DNA from: Bacteroidaceae bacterium | GTDB lineage: Bacteria; Bacteroidota; Bacteroidia; Bacteroidales; Bacteroidaceae | DNA: 32,709 nucleotides | Assembly (NCBI GenBank): GCA_017556045.1 | Contig: JAFZFF010000101.1 | Location: forward strand, 1 to 32,709 | Direction: 5' to 3' | Shown here: positions 8,601 to 15,909 of the stretch, piece by piece | How positions within the stretch are numbered: the stretch's first letter is position 1 | How the letters are laid out: each line of letters begins with the position of its first letter | Position numbers and translations under genes: made by a program | The notes under the pieces: model-generated | Seen by the model: the letters and a program-made list of their open reading frames with translations, nothing else | What the model was told of the DNA's origin: nothing | Database searches by the model: none

Positions 8601-11600
8601 AGCGGCTCAGTGCGTTACAGTGGTTGAAGGCATACTCCTTAATCTTCGTAGCGCTCTTGGGCAGGATGAGTGTCTCCAGCACATCGAGCTGCCAGAACAT
8701 GTAGGTGTCTACGCAGTTGTCCTCGGTGATGCGGTCGTTGGCGCCATCCTGGTTGTAGTCAGCACCGCCAGCTTTGATATCGGCATCGAAGAGGTCAAGG
8801 TACTTCAAGTTGCGTGCGCGGGTCACCTCGGCGTTGTTCACATCGCGGCCACCCATGAAGCGGATGACACCGATGTCGGTACCGTTGATGGGGCCCACTA
8901 CCTTCAAACTGTCATACTTGCCATAGTTGCCGCTGATGGTGAGCGGGTCGGTACCGGTGATAGTGAGGCCCAACTTCTCGGCCAAGGTGCCGGGCTCGGT
9001 GAGGGTCACCTCAAAGATGCCCGTGTGCTTGCTGCTGACGATCTGGATATGGCCAGCATATTGCGTCCAGGTAGCCTTGTAGGTCTCTACAGCAGCTTCG
9101 GGAACATAGATGACATAGTCAGCAGGCATGCCAGCAAACACATTGGCACCCAAAGCGGCCGGTGTGCTTGACTCGAAGGTGATGCTTCTCAATTCGCCGC
9201 AATTGTCGAACGCCGATTCTCCGATTGAGGTTACCCCTGCGGGGATTACCACATCGTCGAGCTGTTGGCAGTTATAGAACGCCTGCTTGCCGATGGTCTT
9301 TATCGTTGAGGGCAGGTCAATGGTCTGCAGCTTCTTACAATCCTTGAAGAATTCATCGGCCACAGACTCGAGGTTGATGCACTCGAATGCCTTGAACTCT
9401 CGGAATGCCTCGAAGCCCTTGCCCTTGAACTTGCCGTTCAGCTTGGCGTGATCGGTCACCTTTGTCACATCATAGATATCAAATTCTTCATCATCCCAGA
9501 CGGGCGAAGTGTATAGCATGCCGCAGTCCTCGAAGATATCCTTCAAGATCTCATCGTCAGTCTGGATAAAGCAGGGGAGGAATTGCTCTTCATACCTAGC
9601 CCAAGCCGTGTCGGCCTTGAACTCATCCACAGCGGTGGTCACCATCTTCACCTTGAACTTGGGACTCTTTGCAAACACGCCCTTACCCAGCATTACGCGT
9701 GCGGGGCTTATGGCTTCTACACTGTTGTCGCCATCGGTGCGGAAGTAGAGCATGTTGATGTACTCCAGGTTGGGACAGTTGGCAAAGGCCGAGTCTTGCA
9801 ACACGAGCTGCATCTCGGTATACGAGTCGCCGAAGCCTGCTACACCCTTGAGGTCAAACATGGAGATACCCTTGAGCTCCTGGCTGCCATAGAAGGCCTT
9901 CTTCTTCACATAGTCGATCTTGTAGTTGTGGTACTGGCCTGCGTCGTTGAAGAGGCATACCTCGCCATCAAAGTCGTTCAAACTGTTAGTGTCCTGACCT
10001 ATGATCCGCACATGTTCAATGGTGTGACCGTCTACATTGCTCACCTTCTTGAGTGAGTTCTGCTCGAAGGTGTAATCATACTTTGCACCGTGGCTGGAGA
10101 AGATAGGATTTATGCTTTCTTCTTTCAATACCTTGAAGTTGGCCTTATACTTACCCCATACAGGGTTCTCGGCAAACTCCTCATACTTCTCCTCCCCGAT
10201 GACAATCTTCAGCTTGGTCATGTCGCAACCAGGGAAGAGGTCTTCACCGCAGAGGATGAGGTTTTCGGGGCCGAGAGGCAGATTCGCTTGGCCCGCTGTG
10301 CTGCGCATAACCAAGTTCAACTCTTCCAGGCCGGTACATCCCATGAATACAGAGTCGGGGATCACGATATTGAGGGGAGCATACATCTCGCTGCCTGCGT
10401 AGAGGTCTTCGAACCTAATGGTCTTGATGCAATCCTTGTTATGGAAAGCCTTTTTGCCAATAGATACAGTCTTGTAGTTGTAGGCCGAACCTATATCGTT
10501 ATATAGGTAGATGGTCTCTCTGTTCTCCACCTCTTTCACATACATGTGGTAGATGGTGTGCTTGTTCTCGGTCATCAGCCACTGTCCGTTCATCAGCCAT
10601 GTCGGCTCGCGGACTGCCTTGTTGGCCAAGGTGGTAGACATGTAGCTCAAGCCGTTGATAGCACCTGCTGAGGCTGCAGTTATTTCGGCAGCCATCATGG
10701 GGTATATGGCAGCTTTCTCATAGGCCAAAAGCAATGCTCCTGATGCATTGTGCAAGTTCAATACAGCTGCATCCACTGCTTTGATCAACAGCTCTACTCC
10801 ATGCTTGCTCATTGTTTTGAAATTGCTCATCAAGATGCTGCTGGCAGTTGCATGTACGGATTCTGCAGCCGCCTTGGCAGCCTGTGCGGGAGCGATTAAA
10901 GACGAACTCGCTGCATTGGCCCAACCTAAAGTGGCGATGGCAACAGCTACCTCCACGCCGATGATGGCGGCGTTCCACCATGACGACTGCAGGCGGGTGA
11001 GCTCCGAAGTGGGCAGCGCGTTGAGCGAGTTGGCCGCATAGTCATAGGTAACACCCATGACGGTGATGGGGTCATGGACTGTGGGCAGGTACTCTGATGC
11101 TACGATCTTGTCGGCATACTGGCTCCAGTTGGGGTCGTTGAGGAATGCAAACAGCAGATGGGGAGCCACCACGATGCGGAAGTCTTCGTCGCAGCCGTCA
11201 AATACATTGCTGCCGATGTAGATGTCCGTAGGGGTCAGCGCCTGAATGCTGTTGGTTCCCTCCGTTACGAGGTAGAACATGTTGAACTCCTTCAAGTTCT
11301 TACAATCCTTGAAGGCACCGTTGTGGATGACCATATTGAGCATGGTATTGGCATTCTCGGAGGCCGAAGCACAGTCCTCAAACACCACCTTCTTGATGTG
11401 CTCGTTGCCGCGCAGCGCGGTACTGTCAATGGCGATGGTCTTGTAGTTGTAGCTGGTACCTATATCGTTGTAGATACGCATCTCACCTTCGTTGCTATCG
11501 ATTTCGTCATTGTTCACACCCACAATCTGCATATACCAGGTCTCCTTGCCTGGTGCGGGGGTGAGGATCTCCTCGATGTCGATGTTGCGGAACTCAGCCA

Positions 11601-12579
11601 CCCAAGGCTCGAGGTACATGGCCATATCATTAATTCTGTTGCTTGAGAGCTGGTAGCCGTAGTATCCGTACAGCACACCATCTTCCTCTTCAGTCTCGGG
11701 CAGTTTCTCCGATGCTACGATGTAGTCGGCATACTGGCTCCAGTTGGCGTCAGAGATAAACATCTTATACACCAAGGGGTCTACCACGATGCGGAAGTCC
11801 TCGTGGCAACCATCGAATACGTTGCTACCGATGTATACATCCGTAGGCTTCAACATCTCTTCGTGGTTGGTACCATCAGTAACGAGATAGTACATGTAGA
11901 GTTCCTTCAAGTTCTTACAGTTCTTGAAGGCTCCGTCGTGAATCACCATCTTGAGCATAGTGTTGGCATTGGCAGACGATGAAGCACAATCCTCAAATAC
12001 GATTCTTTTGATGTGCTCGTTGCCACGCAGTGCGGTACCATCTACGGCGATGGTCTTGTAGTTGTAGCTGGTGCCGATATCGTTATAGATACGCATTTCA
12101 CCATCGTTGTCATCTATATCGTCATTGTCCACACCTGTAATCTGCATATACCAGGTCTCCTTGCCCGGTGCCTGAGTGAGGATACCATCGATGTCGAGGT
12201 CCTTGAACTCGGCCTTCCAGGGCTCTAGCAACGCCTTCATTTCGTTCATGTTCTTACTTGAGAGCTGGTTGCCAAAGTAGCTATACGCTACACCATCTTC
12301 CCAATATCCCCAAGCAGCTCGGGTTACTATGGTTGAGGCTTCTCCAGAGCGGGTGAGTGGATTAACTCTCATGATGGTGTCGCGCACCACGAAGCACTCC
12401 GCTATAGAGTCATACTCCATGGCCGAAGCAGGAATGGGTTCGGTAGCAAGGGGGTAGGGCAGCGTCTTCACGTTGCTCACCTCCTGCGTCTCATTCGAGC
12501 CGTCGGCCCATGCCTTAGTAGGCAAAGCCAGCATCATGATCGATGCGATGGCAAACAATAACAAAGCTTTTCTTTTCAT
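5602..12579 (-). CDS. Giant modular BspA-like secreted protein (2325 aa)
   Basis: A Sec signal peptide (MKRKALLLFAIASIMMLALP, cleavage near AWA) starts the protein. Residues ~95-505 are two copies of a ~205-residue module (GKETWYMQI, GEMRIYNDIGTSYNYKTIA, VFEDCA, IGSNVFDGC, NWSQYADYIVASE). Two more divergent copies follow at ~670-1010. Between them, ~510-660, lies an Ala-rich helical insert unlike the rest. LRR_5 repeats appear at ~1060-1190. A second module type (GTLAEKLGLTITG, VVGPINGTDI, MFWQLD) occurs at ~1190-1345 and again at ~1540-1710. Residues ~1910-2240 contain two beta-rich domains (ERATLCLPFDMEIP; WNSLFVPFEIEVT). The C-terminus (AIYDLMGRRV...IYIVNGKKVTF) is a sorting-type tail expected to direct secretion or surface attachment. 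An adhesin role is inferred from the family. A peptide gene follows in the same transcript. Confidence 0.88.
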   Translation of the reverse strand: MKRKALLLFAIASIMMLALPTKAWADGSNETQEVSNVKTLPYPLATEPIPASAMEYDSIAECFVVRDTIMRVNPLTRSGEASTIVTRAAWGYWEDGVAYSYFGNQLSSKNMNEMKALLEPWKAEFKDLDIDGILTQAPGKETWYMQITGVDNDDIDDNDGEMRIYNDIGTSYNYKTIAVDGTALRGNEHIKRIVFEDCASSSANANTMLKMVIHDGAFKNCKNLKELYMYYLVTDGTNHEEMLKPTDVYIGSNVFDGCHEDFRIVVDPLVYKMFISDANWSQYADYIVASEKLPETEEEDGVLYGYYGYQLSSNRINDMAMYLEPWVAEFRNIDIEEILTPAPGKETWYMQIVGVNNDEIDSNEGEMRIYNDIGTSYNYKTIAIDSTALRGNEHIKKVVFEDCASASENANTMLNMVIHNGAFKDCKNLKEFNMFYLVTEGTNSIQALTPTDIYIGSNVFDGCDEDFRIVVAPHLLFAFLNDPNWSQYADKIVASEYLPTVHDPITVMGVTYDYAANSLNALPTSELTRLQSSWWNAAIIGVEVAVAIATLGWANAASSSLIAPAQAAKAAAESVHATASSILMSNFKTMSKHGVELLIKAVDAAVLNLHNASGALLLAYEKAAIYPMMAAEITAASAGAINGLSYMSTTLANKAVREPTWLMNGQWLMTENKHTIYHMYVKEVENRETIYLYNDIGSAYNYKTVSIGKKAFHNKDCIKTIRFEDLYAGSEMYAPLNIVIPDSVFMGCTGLEELNLVMRSTAGQANLPLGPENLILCGEDLFPGCDMTKLKIVIGEEKYEEFAENPVWGKYKANFKVLKEESINPIFSSHGAKYDYTFEQNSLKKVSNVDGHTIEHVRIIGQDTNSLNDFDGEVCLFNDAGQYHNYKIDYVKKKAFYGSQELKGISMFDLKGVAGFGDSYTEMQLVLQDSAFANCPNLEYINMLYFRTDGDNSVEAISPARVMLGKGVFAKSPKFKVKMVTTAVDEFKADTAWARYEEQFLPCFIQTDDEILKDIFEDCGMLYTSPVWDDEEFDIYDVTKVTDHAKLNGKFKGKGFEAFREFKAFECINLESVADEFFKDCKKLQTIDLPSTIKTIGKQAFYNCQQLDDVVIPAGVTSIGESAFDNCGELRSITFESSTPAALGANVFAGMPADYVIYVPEAAVETYKATWTQYAGHIQIVSSKHTGIFEVTLTEPGTLAEKLGLTITGTDPLTISGNYGKYDSLKVVGPINGTDIGVIRFMGGRDVNNAEVTRARNLKYLDLFDADIKAGGADYNQDGANDRITEDNCVDTYMFWQLDVLETLILPKSATKIKEYAFNHCNALSRLVIGENVQSIGKKVTHDSPNLKEVIMLTDKAPATDANAWAKNTPIRILYTTNATRAHLSGSYVYYTRTDSIASAFEEDAVIHALADKRIFTIDDLCAQKSFENVVNGNTEIENFMELIYAVEVKELGNNSLSGCSSLKKVMLPYRVESISVGAFRGCSSLTALYAGCESIPELAADALEDLPENFVIYVQSGEEDAYRKAWPQYADHIQGFMQQRDEVKVVTVTEAGTLGEALGFTVNMDEPNNVGRIGGDFINITALKVIGPINGKDIAVLRMLGGREEEDGDEVTLARMGYLDLYDATICTDPNNICFNRDGVNDYVKENNVIPEHMFWRLDKLNTVILPKNVTKIADNAFYDNLGIENIVVGDATVAIGNDAFGKCKNLKNIVFLCNEKPVLDGDAFTDPISDQPYQTEKMYVPASLLHQYTADEEYYRHTKEFCAKYDDDALFRAFGARAVMSNDQLPAITDIDGWFDYHNQVKDLTALKNSSVDTLKTATLAKMANLQKITLPATLKVVEDGAFAANTKLQWADFSQCAAEGVLTESNINKLGTNEHALIYVPESFAATGFTNVVYGSEGNLKCDRLTISDEADYAVPRAFKASAISYDRQFVKDERATLCLPFDMEIPVGVIAYELTSSTNEAIIVSPVEGVMKANTPYVVLTDETMTLCTEKETLVPTALKRMPQVAADRYVMTGTLTTIPAEKVQSQSMYLLGDDSKWYKESGEALLPYRAYLQATYPNMPSIVQMYEDMEERMEIVDGNYTKFEVEKDEIIKTLTYTRTLPNLEWNSLFVPFEIEVTEELLQNYEVAYYNNMHAYDKDNNGTIDEMVMEIFKIKQGKLQANHPYFIRAKNEEAREMRLVMSNAILHSTATTNRTSITTSSATMEYTLTGIYDRMGANDFTAIPGKHYAISIDGGWWGTEGLNPFRIYLTIKERTSSPVEVDKTALSRVRIRVYGEGNATDIEDAEFRYEDAEAIYDLMGRRVMAPQKGAIYIVNGKKVTF
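11065..12294 (-). repeat. Tandem 615-bp duplication inside the giant BspA-like gene
   Basis: Two adjacent in-frame copies (about 11680-12294 and 11065-11679) encode the 205-residue module. The anchor TCTGCATATA falls at 12141 and 11526, exactly 615 bp apart. Protein identity is high (GKETWYMQI, RIYNDIGTSYNYKTIA in both), so the duplication is fairly recent or kept similar by recombination. Confidence 0.85.
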
Positions 12580-12653
12580 TTAGTCAGTTTTTATTAGTGT
12601 TGATTTTTTTTCTTCGTAGTTATAGTGCCTTTTTAGGCATTGTAAAAACCCTA

Positions 12654-12686
12654 CAAAATTATACATTTCCTATGTAGTGACCTAAA
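12654..12686 (-). promoter_or_regulatory. Promoter of the giant BspA-like gene
   Basis: On the minus strand TAATTTTG (12654-12661) matches the Bacteroidetes -7 consensus TAnnTTTG. A weak -33 match (TTTA, 12683-12686) lies 21 nt upstream. The predicted leader is about 65 nt and contains a small 5-bp hairpin. Confidence 0.55.
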
Positions 12687-12813
12687 TTAGGTTGTTTACA
12701 TTTCGGTTTACATTTTGTGGTTTCTGTAGACAAATGCTTCGCGTAGGATAAGATGTAGGACATGAATCTTTGAAGATTTCTGCCTGTTAGATTATTTTTG
12801 CAGTAAAGAAAAT

Positions 12814-13005
12814 ATAAAACAACGTCGATTCTCATATCGAACTCACGTTAATGTAGGCAAGGAGAAGGCCTTTGCTGATAATGACTACATCAGAAGCTTT
12901 GCTAAAACGTCAGACTCGGGCACGCTATCAGACTTTGTCATCGCGCTGGAGAATAAAGGCTCTAAGACGATAATGTACATGGCTGGTGATATCAAAGTGG
13001 AGTGA
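12814..13005 (+). pseudogene. Unrecognised orphan coding remnant
   Basis: An open frame without a start codon ends at TGA 13003-13005. It reads VGKEKAFADNDYIRSFAKTS, then SDFVIALENKGSKTIMYMAG and DIKVE. Amino-acid composition and codon use look like real protein, probably the end of a lost gene. The upstream part becomes basic and non-protein-like near 12840. I cannot assign a family. It fills most of the otherwise gene-free 12580-13107 interval. The rest of that interval holds the two promoters listed. Confidence 0.45.
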
Positions 13006-13056
13006 GTGCGGTGGGGATTTATGAGGAGTAAAGGACTATGAATAGAAATAATTCTA

Positions 13057-13064
13057 TATCTTTG
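13057..13064 (+). promoter_or_regulatory. -7 element for the outer-membrane barrel gene
   Basis: TATCTTTG matches TAnnTTTG 44 nt before the ATG at 13108. I see no good -33 TTTG at the expected distance. Confidence 0.5.
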
Positions 13065-13107
13065 CATCATTAGAAAATACTAAAGTTTGATTAAGAAAAA
13101 TAAAACT

Positions 13108-13899
13108 ATGACACAGAAATTACGCGTTGTTCTCGTGGGACTCGTAGTGAGTCTCCTCTCACAAACAACCTTTGCGCAGTATGCTGCAAGCAGCCAGTTG
13201 TTGAATGATACCAAGCAGTCTGCCTCTCAGAACGATGGGCAGCGACTGACCAATGTGGGTAAGACAATCATGCTCTCGGGAGCATCGGTAGCTATGATGG
13301 GTCTCACGGTAGGTACGGTGAGCACTATCGCGGGTGTCAGTGGTGATGATATCGATGTGTTCGTGCTGTCGACCTTTATCGGTGGATACCTTGGTGGGGT
13401 GGTGGCATTGACCGGACTGCCCATATACCTGGCAGGAAAGGTCAAGATGAATAGGTGCGGCTCATCGCTGATGACCATCACGAGCGAGGGTCACGATGGC
13501 TATGTGACGAACGTGGAGGCGGGCTTCGGTCTGGCCAATACGGCGAGCCTCTATGCGACGAGGGGATATAACTTCAACGAGCACCTCTTCGTCGGTGGTG
13601 GTGTGGGCTGCTCGGCATACCTCTTCACAGAGCGCGATGAGACCTTCTCTGACTTCTTGGCACTGCCCGTATATGCTAACGTGCGCCTCACGGGTGGCTC
13701 AAAGCGAGTGACTCCCTACATGGGCGCTCGCCTGGGATGTGACATCAACGGAATGGACCTCTACTCGAGCATCGAGTTTGGTACGAACATACGCAGCGCC
13801 TCGGGCTCACACGCTGATTCGTGGTGGCTGGGCGTCAAGGCTGAAGCTTTGGGAATGGAACTCCACACCATGGGCCTCACCGTAGGTAAGTCGTTCTGA
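13108..13899 (+). CDS. Outer-membrane beta-barrel-like protein (263 aa)
   Basis: The ATG at 13108 gives a clean signal peptide ending TTFAQ; an upstream TTG at 13087 would add a charged extension and is less likely. After it come two hydrophobic segments (residues ~50-75 and ~85-110, GASVAMMGLTVGTVSTIAGV and GGYLGGVVALTGLPIYLAG). The second half alternates like outer-membrane strands: VTNVEAGFGL, FVGGGVGCSAYL, LPVYANVRL, TPYMGARLGCDI, YSSIEFGTNI, WWLGVKAEALGM. It ends in TVGKSF, with the terminal Phe typical of barrel proteins. This is a common Bacteroidetes hypothetical type. The substrate or partner is unknown. It has its own promoter and a strong terminator, so it is probably monocistronic. 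Confidence 0.75.
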   Translation: MTQKLRVVLVGLVVSLLSQTTFAQYAASSQLLNDTKQSASQNDGQRLTNVGKTIMLSGASVAMMGLTVGTVSTIAGVSGDDIDVFVLSTFIGGYLGGVVALTGLPIYLAGKVKMNRCGSSLMTITSEGHDGYVTNVEAGFGLANTASLYATRGYNFNEHLFVGGGVGCSAYLFTERDETFSDFLALPVYANVRLTGGSKRVTPYMGARLGCDINGMDLYSSIEFGTNIRSASGSHADSWWLGVKAEALGMELHTMGLTVGKSF

Positions 13900-13924
13900 T
13901 AGACCATACAGATATTGTAGGAGT

Positions 13925-13961
13925 AACCCCATCATCTGCGGAGGCCGCGGATGGTGGGGTT
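13925..13961 (+). terminator. Strong hairpin after the barrel gene
   Basis: Seventeen-bp arms with two mismatches (13925-13941 and 13945-13961; AACCCCATCATC...GATGGTGGGGTT) lie 25 nt after the stop. The T tract is poor (TATATCATT). Confidence 0.65.
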
Positions 13962-14033
13962 ATATCATTGGGGGCGGGTAGGGTGCTGGTATAAGAAAAA
14001 TCAAGTTCTTTCTTAATATTCATTCGTAGAGAT

Positions 14034-14064
14034 TTTGCTTTTCACTCGCCATGCAGTATCTTTG
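14034..14064 (+). promoter_or_regulatory. Promoter of the rlmB-type gene
   Basis: A -33 TTTG (14034-14037) and a -7 TATCTTTG (14057-14064) are separated by 19 nt, the normal Bacteroidetes spacing. The start codon lies 36 nt downstream. Confidence 0.65.
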
Positions 14065-14100
14065 TCGTTTGGAAACTCAACGCTCATAAACTCACAACAT

Positions 14101-14844
14101 ATGATTGACAAGAACGAACTCATCTTCGGCACCCGTGCCGTCATCGAAGCCATCGAGGCTGGTAAGGATATTGACAAGATACTCATCAAGCGTGGCTTGC
14201 AGAACGAGCTCTCGCGCGAACTCTTCGAGGCGCTCAAGGGGCAACTCATACCGGTGCAGCGCGTGCCCATAGAGAAGCTCAATCGCCTCACGACGAAAAA
14301 CCACCAGGGAGTGATTGCCTTCACCTCGGCGGTGACCTATCAGCGTGTAGAGGACCTCGTGCCCATGCTCTACGAGGAGGGTAAGAACCCACTCTTCGTG
14401 ATGCTCGATGGTGTGACCGACGTGCGCAACTTCGGCGCCATAGCTCGTACTTGTGAGTGTGCAGGTGTGGATGCTATCATCATCCCTACGCACGATAGCG
14501 TGAGCGTCAATGCCGATGCGATGAAGACCTCGGCAGGAGCGCTACATACGCTGCCCGTATGTCGCGAACCGAACATTGGCAATGCTATCAAATATCTCAA
14601 AAACTGCGGATTCCGCGTGGTGGCAGCTACGGAGAAGGCTAAGTATACATACACGAAGGCTAACCTCACTGACCCTACATGTATCGTGATGGGTGCCGAG
14701 GATAAGGGTATCCCCGCTGAGCACCTGGCGCTGTGTGATGAGTGGATCTCTATCCCTCAGTTTGGCCACATACAGTCGCTCAACGTGTCGGTGGCTGCTG
14801 GCGTGCTCATCTATGAGGCGGTGCGTCAGAGAACAGAGGAGTGA
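14101..14844 (+). CDS. rlmB: TrmH/SpoU-family 23S rRNA ribose 2'-O-methyltransferase (RlmB-type)
   Basis: The protein has 247 aa, the normal length for RlmB/TrmH-group-3 enzymes. The N-terminal substrate-binding domain begins NELIFGTRAVIEAIEAGKDI. The SPOUT catalytic domain shows all three SpoU motifs: DGVTDVRNFGAIARTCECAG (~103-122), with Asn and Arg; IVMGAEDKGIP (~195-205); and IPQFGHIQSLNVSVAAGVLI (~216-235), which forms the knot that binds S-adenosylmethionine. The family methylates a ribose in the peptidyl-transferase region of 23S rRNA (G2251 in E. coli). The ATG at 14101 places the start exactly at the family N-terminus; an upstream in-frame start at 14035 would precede the predicted promoter. 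The gene is monocistronic with its own promoter. Confidence 0.92.
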   Translation: MIDKNELIFGTRAVIEAIEAGKDIDKILIKRGLQNELSRELFEALKGQLIPVQRVPIEKLNRLTTKNHQGVIAFTSAVTYQRVEDLVPMLYEEGKNPLFVMLDGVTDVRNFGAIARTCECAGVDAIIIPTHDSVSVNADAMKTSAGALHTLPVCREPNIGNAIKYLKNCGFRVVAATEKAKYTYTKANLTDPTCIVMGAEDKGIPAEHLALCDEWISIPQFGHIQSLNVSVAAGVLIYEAVRQRTEE

Positions 14845-14906
14845 TAGTGTAATAATATAAGATGAGTTCGATATAAAGATTTCTTAAGAGATTGTCCACC
14901 TAAAAT

Positions 14907-15010
14907 AGGGGGACGAGCGTAACAAAGTGGAGCGGAGGGGGTATTCTCATGCGAATAATCGTACCACCTCCCCCTCTTCGAGGGTACTCCTCCTAACCCA
15001 GGAGGAGAAT
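14907..15010. repeat. GC-rich composite dispersed repeat, intergenic copy
   Basis: This ~105-bp sequence contains GGGGGACGAGCGT, GGAGCGGAGGGGGTATTCT, ACCACCTCCCCCTCTTCGAG and a CTCCTCC...GGAGGAG palindrome. Its reverse complement aligns over its whole length with 27166-27284 inside the VirE-like gene. No coding role is seen here. Confidence 0.8.
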
Positions 15011-15064
15011 TCTAAAAGTGCATTTTATATTGAACCTACGTTAATATAAGATGATGGGGGTTGA

Positions 15065-15517
15065 CTACCGAATGGAGTCGGCCCCCATCTTCATTTTATA
15101 TACGTTGGTCTCCTTGCGCTCGAAGTGGAGCGACTGGTAGAGGGCATTGGCGGCTATGCGCTTGGGGTTGGAGGTGAGCATGAGGGTGTCTATCCCTTGC
15201 TCCTTGCAGTAGGCGATGGCGTGCTCTACGAGCATTCTGCCGAGCCCTTGGCCGCGGTAGGCATCGTCGACCACTACGTCCTCTATCCATGCCTTGCTGC
15301 CTGTGGGGCTGAGGTATGTGCCCACGGTGAGCATGCCTATCACGATGTCAGTATCGAGCAGCAGGAAGAGGGGGCTATGGGGCGAGGCGAGCTGACTGCG
15401 GTAGTCGTCCTCGGTATAGCTGATGCTGCGTGTGGTGAGCTGGCTGAGCAGGCGCACGATGGCTTGGTGGTGGGCTGCTACGAAGGTGGTGGGGGTGATG
15501 ATGGTGTATTTCTCCAT
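15065..15517 (-). CDS. GNAT-family N-acetyltransferase (150 aa)
   Basis: The acetyl-CoA-binding motif A is complete: WIEDVVVDDAYRGQGLGRML (residues ~77-96), with the pyrophosphate loop RGQGLG. Then come EHAIAYCKEQGIDTLMLTSN and the motif-B-like NALYQSLHFERKE (~127-139). The N-terminal half carries LLLDTDIVIGMLTVGTY, the first core strands. Length is standard for a single-domain GNAT. The acceptor substrate cannot be deduced. It is convergent with the rRNA methyltransferase and is separated by a terminator from the 62-aa membrane protein upstream, so it is probably transcribed alone. Confidence 0.88.
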   Translation of the reverse strand: MEKYTIITPTTFVAAHHQAIVRLLSQLTTRSISYTEDDYRSQLASPHSPLFLLLDTDIVIGMLTVGTYLSPTGSKAWIEDVVVDDAYRGQGLGRMLVEHAIAYCKEQGIDTLMLTSNPKRIAANALYQSLHFERKETNVYKMKMGADSIR

Positions 15518-15540
15518 GCGATGATCTGTTGTGTATGTCG

Positions 15541-15576
15541 ATAAAACAAAGGGAGCGGGGCCTCAGGCTCCGCTCC
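15541..15576 (-). terminator. Intrinsic terminator after the 62-aa membrane-protein gene
   Basis: On the minus strand an 11-bp stem with one mismatch (GGAGCGGAGCC / GGCCCCGCTCC, 3-nt loop; 15552-15576) is followed by CTTTGTTTTAT. Confidence 0.75.
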
Positions 15577-15597
15577 TATGTGTTGGGTGTGGGCTGA

Positions 15598-15786
15598 TTA
15601 TTTGAACCAGCTAACCAACTTGTCCTTAGCGTAGAAGTAGTATACTGCCAAGCCTACCCATGAGGTGCAGAGTACTGCTATTGCGCTGATAACTTTGCCT
15701 GCTGTGCCCATGGGCATCTTGAGGATCTCTAATACAGCCTTGATAGCAAGTACGAGGCCGATGATGTAAATGATAGTTCCGATCAT
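15598..15786 (-). CDS. Small two-helix membrane protein (62 aa)
   Basis: Two hydrophobic stretches, IIYIIGLVLAIKAVLEIL (residues ~4-22) and VISAIAVLCTSWVGLAVYYF (~32-51), are joined by a short MPMGTAG loop; the tail is basic and aromatic (YAKDKLVSWFK). It is likely an inner-membrane protein. The second helix plus tail vaguely resembles the membrane segment of phospholipase-D N-terminal (PLDc_N) proteins, but that is too weak to name it. The gene lies downstream of the pyruvate:ferredoxin oxidoreductase from which an inverted repeat separates it, and it is closed by its own terminator. Its function is unknown. Confidence 0.7.
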   Translation of the reverse strand: MIGTIIYIIGLVLAIKAVLEILKMPMGTAGKVISAIAVLCTSWVGLAVYYFYAKDKLVSWFK

Positions 15787-15824
15787 AGTCTGATTCCTTT
15801 CTTTGTGTTAAGTGTTTCTAAATT

Positions 15825-15893
15825 GTCATCCTGAGCGTAGTGAAGAAACTTTGCTGTATGCATTGTGAGATTCTTCGCTCTGCTCAGAATGAC
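15825..15893. repeat. Imperfect 23-bp inverted repeat (REP-like)
   Basis: The arms 15825-15847 (GTCATCCTGAGCGTAGTGAA...) and 15871-15893 (...CTGCTCAGAATGAC) pair with a few mismatches around a 23-nt loop. It sits between the PFOR stop and the 62-aa gene. The core GTCATCCTGAGC resembles short palindromic repeats that I recall from many bacterial genomes. A terminator or mRNA-stabilising role for the PFOR transcript is possible, although no T tract follows. Confidence 0.6.
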
Positions 15894-15909
15894 ATCTAAT
15901 TATCAATTA

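Noticed and set aside
8356-9171. 271-codon plus-strand open frame opposite the giant BspA-like gene
   Set aside because: It lies fully antisense to a clear protein with modular repeats; its translation is Val/Gly/His-rich, as expected from a reverse frame. Other long antisense frames at 7618-8160, 9583-10056, 10090-10506 and 11158-11646 were dropped for the same reason.
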